Under the pieces are notes generated by a model. The model had not been told where the DNA came from and did no database searches. It worked only from the letters and a program-made list of their open reading frames with translations. Both the position numbers and the translations under genes were made by a program. From DASQFQ01 sp038327685 (GTDB taxonomy: Bacteria > Actinomycetota > Thermoleophilia > Solirubrobacterales > Solirubrobacteraceae), in the NCBI GenBank assembly GCA_038327685.1, contig JBBQLH010000012.1, positions 1-55,477 on the forward strand: DNA of 55,477 nucleotides, read 5' to 3'. Of this stretch, positions 49,931 to 55,477 are shown in pieces (position 1 is the stretch's first letter; every line of letters starts with the position of its first letter).

Positions 49931-50925
49931 TGCGGTCCTTCGCGGCGGCGCGCGCGGCAGCAACCGGCCAGGAGTGGCTCACGCCGGCCCGCCGCGCTTA
50001 CCGGCAGATTGCGCAGATACCGTCCCAGGCGCGTGTGCTCGCGGCCTTTACCGCGGCGCGCGCGCGTGTCTCGCGCGAGGGCTTACCTCCACGCCGCGAT
50101 GCGGGCTCGTTCAATCGCTTGTTCTATCGATCGTGCGAGCGACAGCTGGCACGTGAGAAACGCGTCCTCGAGACCTTTGACCCGTGGCATTATCGTCGTC
50201 TCAACGAAACGCGCCTCCTCGGTCAGATCGTCTTCGAGTACGGCACGCTGCTGAACTCGGAGCCGCAGTGGGCGGGGCTGCGCGTGCTAGACCTCGGAAC
50301 CGGCGACAGCGGGTTCCCGAATTGGATGGTCGCGCAGGGGGCCCATGTCGTCACGCTTGACTTGCCCGACCCAGCGGAGGCCTCTAGCCGGCGACGGCGT
50401 ACCGGATTACTAGGTTCGCGGCGCGGCGGCTCCGGGTCGATCAATCATGCGGTGGGATCGATGTTCGCCCTTGCCTTTCCAGCCGACTCGTTCGACCTTG
50501 TCACGTCCCTGTCAGTGATCGAGCACGTCGATACCCGGTTTCCGGAGCGCAGCTACGTACCGTACGTGGAACAGACGCAACTCGCCGCACGCTCCCTCTC
50601 GGAGATGATCCGCGTGACACGGCCAGGCGGGCATCTATACCTCACGTCTGATTGCTGCGACTACAGCAAGGCTACGTCTGATGCATGGCGTCAGGCCTAC
50701 TACTATCGTGACGGCCCAGCCCTTTCCGGTGCGTGGCCAGTCGGCGACGTCGAGTCTTTGTTCTATAACTTCGTCGTGGCACATGGGTGCCGTCTGGTTG
50801 GGCCCAAGGATTTCTCGCCGCGAGATGTTGGGGGGAACCCCGAAGTGGAGACGTTCCGTGGAAAGTACTGGTCAGCGTTCTCCATGCTCGCCGAGAAGAC
50901 ACTGCCACCCCCGTCGAACCACTAG
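49930..50925 (+). CDS. SAM-dependent methyltransferase
   Basis: 331 residues; the ATG shares one base with the previous stop (TAATG). An Arg/Ala-rich N terminus of about 110 residues precedes LRVLDLGTGDSGFPNWMVAQGAHVVTLDL (motif I and II), DLVTSLSVIEHVDTRF (motif IV) and RVTRPGGHLYLTSDCC. The long N-terminal part and the insert around 160-175 (RRRRTGLLGSRRGG) are unusual. Probably acts on a glycan or lipid-linked precursor. Confidence 0.88.
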   Translation: MRSFAAARAAATGQEWLTPARRAYRQIAQIPSQARVLAAFTAARARVSREGLPPRRDAGSFNRLFYRSCERQLAREKRVLETFDPWHYRRLNETRLLGQIVFEYGTLLNSEPQWAGLRVLDLGTGDSGFPNWMVAQGAHVVTLDLPDPAEASSRRRRTGLLGSRRGGSGSINHAVGSMFALAFPADSFDLVTSLSVIEHVDTRFPERSYVPYVEQTQLAARSLSEMIRVTRPGGHLYLTSDCCDYSKATSDAWRQAYYYRDGPALSGAWPVGDVESLFYNFVVAHGCRLVGPKDFSPRDVGGNPEVETFRGKYWSAFSMLAEKTLPPPSNH

Positions 50926-50928
50926 TCT
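50923..50928 (+). promoter_or_regulatory. TAGTCT -10-type box before the TTG start at 50938
   Basis: TAGTCT followed by nine bases and TTG. The box overlaps the stop of the previous gene. Confidence 0.4.
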
Positions 50929-50937
50929 GGTTGCCCG

Positions 50938-51588
50938 TTGACCGACCTCACTGATCCCGACACATGGTGGGGACACTACAACCACTGCTACACGGCGCGT
51001 AGCTGGCGAGATTACAGGCCGCTCCTTGCCGAGATTATTCGTGAGGCTGACGCGCCTCCCGTGGTCGACGTGGGGTGCGGGCTCGGATTCTTGGTTGAAT
51101 GCGCACGCCGTTTCGGCATTCCGTGCGTCGGCCTCGAGGCGGCGCCAACTGCCGTGAAGCTCGGCCGAGAGAGAGATCCTCTCGCCGATATTCGTCAGTG
51201 GACGGCTGGAGCGTCGCTGCCTTTCGAGAACGAAAGTATCGGGGTCGCGATGCTTAATGAGTTTGTCGACCATATTAGTCTGGAGGACAACGCGCACGTC
51301 TTTTCCGAGCTCCGCCGAGTCCTTCGTCCCGGCGGGAGTGTTTTGGTCAAGTCGCCGTCTCGGTTCAATCGATTCGATGACGACCTTGGGCACGTAAGCT
51401 TCTTCTCCCCCGGAGAATTCCGCGCGTTTGTCGAGTCGGCCGGCTTTCGGGTCGTGCGTCAGCCTTACTCTCTGCAGCCGTACCTCGGCCAGCGGCGAGG
51501 TGCGCTGCTTGCGACAAGAGCCATGTCTTTGGTAGTCCGCCGCGAGCGCTGGGCGGCGCGGATTGACCTTGTCGCTCGACACCCGTGA
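50938..51588 (+). CDS. SAM-dependent methyltransferase (Methyltransf_11/23-like)
   Basis: 216 residues, TTG start nine bases after a TAGTCT box. VVDVGCGLGFLVECARRFG is motif I, CVGLEAAPTAVKLG motif II, IGVAMLNEFVDHIS motif IV, LRRVLRPGGSVLVKSPSRFN the last core block, and LGHVSFFSPGEFRAFVESAGF the usual C-terminal helix. Third methyltransferase in a row, implying several O-methyl groups on the glycan. Confidence 0.9.
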   Translation: MTDLTDPDTWWGHYNHCYTARSWRDYRPLLAEIIREADAPPVVDVGCGLGFLVECARRFGIPCVGLEAAPTAVKLGRERDPLADIRQWTAGASLPFENESIGVAMLNEFVDHISLEDNAHVFSELRRVLRPGGSVLVKSPSRFNRFDDDLGHVSFFSPGEFRAFVESAGFRVVRQPYSLQPYLGQRRGALLATRAMSLVVRRERWAARIDLVARHP

Positions 51589-51697
51589 CAGCGCGCTCCA
51601 GCCCGAGCCGCCATCAGGTCGAATCGGCCTCGCGCCGGCGCGCCCACTGTGGCCACCCTGATGTCGCCGGCTTTACTACAAGTCCTGGCGACCGTCC

Positions 51698-53212
51698 GTG
51701 AGCTCGGGCGGGACGGCAGACGGCTCCGCACGTCTGCTCGAGGAAGAGGCGGATGTTGGCGGGTCGGCGCGCACTGGTGCACGAACGCAGATGCTGTCTC
51801 AAGTGGTTCAGTTCGTGGCTGCGACAGGGGTAACGCTACTGCTCGCGCACCAGCTGGTTCCGAGTGCCTTCGGCATGGTGGCGCTCGGAACGGCGGTGGT
51901 CGCGATCCTGGTTGGCGTCCTCGTCGTGCCTGTGAGTAGCTCGATCGTTGCAAAACAGTTCGACACGGGCGCTCAACTGGATACGGCGTGGTGGCTCGCG
52001 GTCGCACCGTCGGTCGCATTGTTCGCAACGGTAGTGGGAGTCGCGGTCACGCTAGGCATGAAAGGCGACCATCTCCGAGTCTTGGTCGGCGTCGGCATGT
52101 CGCTGCCGTTCACCGCTGCGCTGCAGGTTCTCACGGCGCGCCACCAGCAGCGACTCGCCTGGCGAGCGCTGGCGACCGGGCGCATCATCGGCACCATCGT
52201 CGGAACAGCTGGCGCGCTGACACTGCTTGTCTTGGACGAACCACTTCTCGCGCTTATAGCACTCCAGACGCTCTCGGCGTTGGCGCAGGTGGTCGCCATG
52301 GCTCCTGGGACCAACTGGCGTGTGCGCCTGCGGACCGACCCCGCGACACGGCGGCTAATCGTCAGCTACGCCAAGGGACTCGCAGGGTTCAATGCGCTCA
52401 ATTTCCTGATCCGCAAAGGGGACGACGTAATCGTCGGCACCTTCCTCAGCGCCCAGGCGCTCGGTCTCTACTCGGTGGCCTACCGCTTCATTGAGGTGCC
52501 TGTGGGCCAGGTGTCACAGGTTGCTAGCAATGTGACGTTTCCGACCTTGATGAAGATTGACGATGAAGCGCGGATGCGCGCCGCGTTCCTGCGGTCGCAA
52601 AAAATGCTCGTTTGGCTCGTTGTCCCGATTGGCATTGCCTCCGTCGGCCTTGGTGATCTCGGGGTCCCGGCACTCTTGGGGGCGCAGTGGCAAGACGCCG
52701 GCCCCATCGTTCAGATCTTCGGCGTCATAGCGATAGTCCAAGCGGCTGGCACGCAGTTGGGCGTGATCTACCTCTACCGCAGCGCGACCGGCACCCTGTT
52801 GCGATGGGGCCTACTGTCCGCGCCGATCATCGTCACCGGGTTCCTCGTCGGGAGTGAGTGGGGTGCGCGAGGTGTCGCTTGGGGCTACCTTGCCGCAAAC
52901 CTAGTGCTGTTGTACCCCTCGTGGTGGTTCGGCGGCAGGCTGATCGGTCTACCTCCGCGCGTCGTCCTACGGAGCCTTCTTGGGCAACTCATCCTTGCTG
53001 CCGGCGGTATCGCTCTGCTCGTCGGCGCGCGGGAGGTTGTGGCACTAGAGAGTGTGCTTGCGCTTATTGCCGCCACGGCAGCGAGCTCACTGCTTTTCTG
53101 GTCGATGGCGCTAGCGCTCGACACCGAGTTACGCCAAGACATCCGACGCACTGCACTCGGTAGGTTCGGCGAGGCGCGCCCGCAGGCATCTCGGAACCAT
53201 ACGGCAAGTTGA
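51698..53212 (+). CDS. Oligosaccharide flippase, Wzx/MATE-like
   Basis: 504 residues, GTG start at 51698. A soluble N-terminal stretch of about 30 residues is followed by about 12-14 helices: QVVQFVAATGVTLLLAHQLVPSAFGMVAL, GDDVIVGTFLSAQALGLYSVAYRFIEVPVGQVSQVA and GAQWQDAGPIVQIFGVIAIVQAA are polysaccharide_synt/Wzx landmarks. It is the second flippase of the window and differs clearly from 38874-40349, so two O-unit pathways meet here. The start could lie further in (near MLSQVVQF), since the first 30 residues look poorly conserved. Confidence 0.92.
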   Translation: MSSGGTADGSARLLEEEADVGGSARTGARTQMLSQVVQFVAATGVTLLLAHQLVPSAFGMVALGTAVVAILVGVLVVPVSSSIVAKQFDTGAQLDTAWWLAVAPSVALFATVVGVAVTLGMKGDHLRVLVGVGMSLPFTAALQVLTARHQQRLAWRALATGRIIGTIVGTAGALTLLVLDEPLLALIALQTLSALAQVVAMAPGTNWRVRLRTDPATRRLIVSYAKGLAGFNALNFLIRKGDDVIVGTFLSAQALGLYSVAYRFIEVPVGQVSQVASNVTFPTLMKIDDEARMRAAFLRSQKMLVWLVVPIGIASVGLGDLGVPALLGAQWQDAGPIVQIFGVIAIVQAAGTQLGVIYLYRSATGTLLRWGLLSAPIIVTGFLVGSEWGARGVAWGYLAANLVLLYPSWWFGGRLIGLPPRVVLRSLLGQLILAAGGIALLVGAREVVALESVLALIAATAASSLLFWSMALALDTELRQDIRRTALGRFGEARPQASRNHTAS

Positions 53213-53558
53213 ACGGCGACCCCCGCTAGGTCGGCCCGAGAGGCGACGACGAGGGATCGGAGTACAAGCGGTAGCTTGCGTAAGGGAAAGCCAGTTGCTA
53301 GTACGAGAACGGGCGTGGATTGTTGGCGCCGGTCGAGGTGATGTCCGCCCTTTCAGGCCGACCGAGCGAGCACTGACGACACAGCTCGCGGGAGTCAGCG
53401 GCGTGGTAGACAGGTCGACAGAAGCGGAAACCTCGGGTGGTCTTTCACTATCGCCCCTCGGCCACTAACACAGAAGTCAGACGTGACGCCTACAGCGGCC
53501 GCACCTGGCGCAGGATCAACAGAACGTCGCACGAGACCTCGCCATGAATCGTGTCCTT
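53213..53558. other. 346-base region with no recognisable gene
   Basis: Lies between convergent genes. No open frame here has protein-like content, and no strong hairpin or promoter was seen. Confidence 0.5.
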
Positions 53559-54219
53559 CTAGGCGTTGGGACGGCGAGCGGCAACGACATAGCCCGCGGC
53601 GTCGTTGTACGTAGGGTCTAGCCGGTCCATAACGAGGCCCACGCCCTGAATCGCCACGGAAAACAGCAAAATTGGGACTCGCAGCGGCCCTCGTCCGTAG
53701 AGTTGAAGCGCGTAGCTGAGACGCAGAGACGCCGTCGCGCAATAGCCGCACAGCGGCTCGACGACGATATTGGCTAAGCCTGCCTCGCGAAGAAGGTGTT
53801 CCAATCCGTAGGGCGCGGATCGATAATAGTCACGAGGACTCTCATGCACGCCCCACATGAAGGGCACGAGCAGCAGGATTGCACCGCCTAGCCGAAGCAC
53901 TCGCTGCGCCTCTGTAAGGACTGTCTGGGGAAAAGCGCAGTGCTCGAGGACGTGGAATGAACACACCGCGTCTAACGTCGAATTGTGGAAAGGGAGGTCG
54001 TGCGCATCCCCCCACACGTCGACGCGCTCTCGGCCATGCATTGTGGACGGATGGTCGAGGCCGATGTATTCGGGTGCAATCCGCAAACAGCGCTTCATAT
54101 GGTTTCTCACCACATCCGATGTCGAGTACGCGTCCACGGATCAGCCTCGAGTACCGGACCACCGCAAGTGTATTTGCACGAGCGATCAGCCAGTTCGACG
54201 ACAGTCGAACTTTACGCAT
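53559..54219 (-). pseudogene. SAM-dependent methyltransferase broken by a frameshift
   Basis: Reading from the ATG at 54219, RKVRLSSNWLIARANTLAVV and SRLIRGRVLDIGCGEKPYEALF (SAM motif I) are in one frame. After about 54085 the protein continues in another: APEYIGLDHPST, DVWGDAHDLPF, AVCSFHVLEHCAFP, LRLGGAILLLVPFMWGVHESPRDYYR. A one-base change near 54080-54090 (GCGGATTGCACCC on the minus strand) separates SAM motifs I and II. The start overlaps the previous frame's TAA by eight bases. It may be a true mutation or a sequencing error; as written the product is inactive. Confidence 0.82.
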
Positions 54220-54924
54220 GGGCCGCTGGGTATCCGACCCGCCATCGGATCCCCGGGGCCGGAGGGCTAACGATCGCGCCGTCGGGTACATCGCGGGCGA
54301 CAACGGATCCTGGCGTCACCCAAGCGTCGCGACCGATGGTAACGCCCGGAAGCACGACGCACCCGAGCGTGACCGCGGCGCCGTCCCCGATTACGATGGG
54401 CGCACTAATGAGGCTCTGATCGCGGTCAGGTACCATGGACGAAGAGCGAAACATTTTGTCGGGTCGGATGGATGACTGGGATCGCGGTGATGATGCGAGA
54501 GGGAATAGACCGCGCTGCCGGTGGCGATTGATGATCGCCCCTCAACTGTCAGGTTGCCGTGGCCGTTCAGCACAACGAACGGCCCGACGTGGGTGCCAGG
54601 CCCGATGTACACGTCGCCCTCAACTCCCGCGTACCGCGCGTTGGCACGTCTGGTGAGACGCCGCGCGCCCTCACGTGGAGGCCCAGCCGTGATCACGGCG
54701 TATCGGTCTATCCACACGCCGTCCGCGATCCAGATCCGGTCTGGGTGAGTGAAGCTGACACCCACGTCCAGCCGCGTGCCGCGCCCGAGGTGCCGGAGGC
54801 GGGGGCGCCAGTAGCGCCGGCGGATGTGATCACCTGTCGGACCGGGGACGCCGGAGATGACCCACTCGCAGATGTCCCTCGGCACCCGAGTGAGTCGCAG
54901 AGGTCGTCGCAATCGCCGTCTCAC
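54212..54924 (-). pseudogene. Left-handed beta-helix (hexapeptide) acyltransferase broken by a frameshift
   Basis: From the GTG at 54924: basic N terminus, then hexapeptide-rich DGVWIDRYAVITAG, GDVYIGPGTHVGPFVVL and GRSSIATGSAVYSLSHH. In the AAAA run near 54455 the frame changes and coding resumes as MFRSSSMVPDRDQSLISAPIVIGDGAAVTLGCVVLPGVTIG and DAWVTPGSVVARDVPDG. The combined product would be a LbH O- or N-acetyltransferase of the sugar-modifying type, about 236 residues. A single A added or lost explains it. A TAGTTT box lies eight bases before the GTG. Confidence 0.82.
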
Positions 54925-54932
54925 TGCTTGCC

Positions 54933-54938
54933 AAACTA
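54933..54938 (-). promoter_or_regulatory. TAGTTT -10-type box before the acyltransferase
   Basis: Minus strand: TAGTTT, then GGCAAGCA (8 bases), then GTG. It fits the leaderless pattern and supports the GTG at 54924 rather than the TTG at 54972. Confidence 0.4.
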
Positions 54939-55034
54939 GGGGCGAAGCATAACCTCCGTGCGATGGCGGCAAGCATCTTCGCGTCTCGTGCGGTGACTAG
55001 AGAGGGTGAATGGGCAGGTTGAGGACACCACCGG
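54939..55034. other. Short intergenic stretch, nothing identified
   Basis: Separates the acyltransferase promoter from the end of the remnant to its right. No gene, hairpin or repeat was seen. Confidence 0.4.
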
Positions 55035-55477
55035 CTAGGCGCGACGCAGTCGGAAACTGCGAAGGCTCAAGTGAAAATCGGCGCCGTTGGCAGAAGGGTG
55101 AAGCGGCGCGTCAAACCACGGTCGGCCAAGCTCCCATCCCGCGTCACGAAAGCCCTCGCGGGCTGCCGTCCGATACTCGACGACAATGGGGTATCGCACT
55201 AAGGGGAGCGGCTCTCGCTCAACTCCAAACGCTTGATCGTATTGGCCGCAACCGCCCGTGCGCCACGAGGCGACGGAGTCCATCTGCTGGACCTGACTGA
55301 GGATAAGTTCGGCGCTGATGCGGTCGGGCGCCCCTAACGAGGTTGTCCCGTAGTCCGTAGAAGTTGAGGTGGCGGTCCTCCCGCCTCGTCCGCTCGCGTT
55401 GCGAGCGTGACCGGCGCCAACCAAGTCCGCGAGGATAGGAGGACCGCATGGGGACCGTAGACCACGATGCCGACGAG
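55035..55477 (-). pseudogene. 3' remnant of an unknown gene with at least two frame changes, truncated by the window edge
   Basis: Minus strand from the right edge: GIVVYGPHAVLLSSRTWLA and PVTLATRAD in one frame, then RHLNFYGLRDNLV in a second (change near 55390), then GAPDRISAELILSQVQQMDS, PLPLVRYPIVVEYRTAAREG and FRDAGWELGRPWFDAPLHP in a third (change near 55335), ending at the TAG at 55035-55037. The three pieces read as one continuous protein-like sequence. I do not recognise the family. Either a decayed gene or a low-quality contig end. Confidence 0.55.

Noticed and set aside
1..55477. tRNA, rRNA, CRISPR array or intact insertion sequence
   Set aside because: None was seen: no tRNA-like cloverleaf with CCA end, no regularly spaced repeats, and no transposase gene.

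Overview
This is a GC-rich chromosomal segment that I infer comes from a high-GC actinobacterium, most likely of the Thermoleophilia/Solirubrobacterales type. The inference rests on base composition, dense GTG and TTG starts, many 1-4 base stop/start overlaps, leaderless-looking promoters and the gene families present. I had no database access, so the taxon is not proven. No rRNA, tRNA, CRISPR array or complete insertion sequence was seen. Nearly the whole window is a surface-polysaccharide island: glycosyltransferases, ABC export, Wzx-type flippases, nucleotide-sugar enzymes, GT-C-like and DUF2142 membrane proteins, O-acetylation genes and methyltransferases.

Layout. 1-606: 3' part of an ABC polysaccharide-export permease. 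361-3487 (minus): three-gene operon of epimerase, GT2 and LPG-synthase-like membrane protein. 3599-14034 (plus): two tandem paralogous membrane proteins, a Wzt-like ATPase, a Wzm-like permease and two large multidomain glycosyltransferases. 14161-21236 (minus): DUF2142 proteins, an epimerase and a GT-C-like protein. 21306-24926 (plus): GT2, DUF2304, GT2, GT4 and a small membrane protein. 25075-27942 (minus): GT4, GT2 and a lipoprotein polysaccharide deacetylase. 27997-31590 (plus): a methyltransferase, then two paralogous HEMRH proteins with a leader like that of contractile-injection-system cargo, with a small protein between them. 31598-33348 (minus): GT4 and methyltransferase. 33575-35113: secreted SURNod19-cupredoxin protein. 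35121-40349 (minus): Wzx, MBOAT and SGNH genes for O-acylation, plus a small Cys-rich secreted protein. 40398-47242 (plus): FkbM methyltransferase, WecG/TagA glycosyltransferase, secreted beta-propeller-like protein, epimerase, GDP-mannose dehydratase, a toxin-antitoxin pair and a UDP-sugar dehydrogenase.

From about 47.24 kb to the right edge the base composition visibly drops in GC, and four genes are broken: an aminotransferase, a methyltransferase, a hexapeptide acyltransferase and an unknown gene. This looks like a separately acquired, decaying O-unit cassette, although low sequence quality near the right edge cannot be excluded.

How it works together (inference): sugar nucleotides are made by the dehydratase, epimerases and dehydrogenase; glycans are assembled by GT2, GT4 and GT26 enzymes; they are decorated by GT-C-like proteins, methyltransferases and the MBOAT/SGNH genes; and they are exported by Wzm/Wzt or Wzx.

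Notable signals: a recurrent TAnnnT box 6-12 bases before start codons, implying leaderless mRNAs; two methyltransferase genes where that box points to ATC; a probable CTG start in a CTGA overlap; a dispersed hairpin element with a conserved 16-base leader in two convergent intergenic gaps; a 53-bp tandem duplication across a coupled gene junction; and the HEMRH gene pair.
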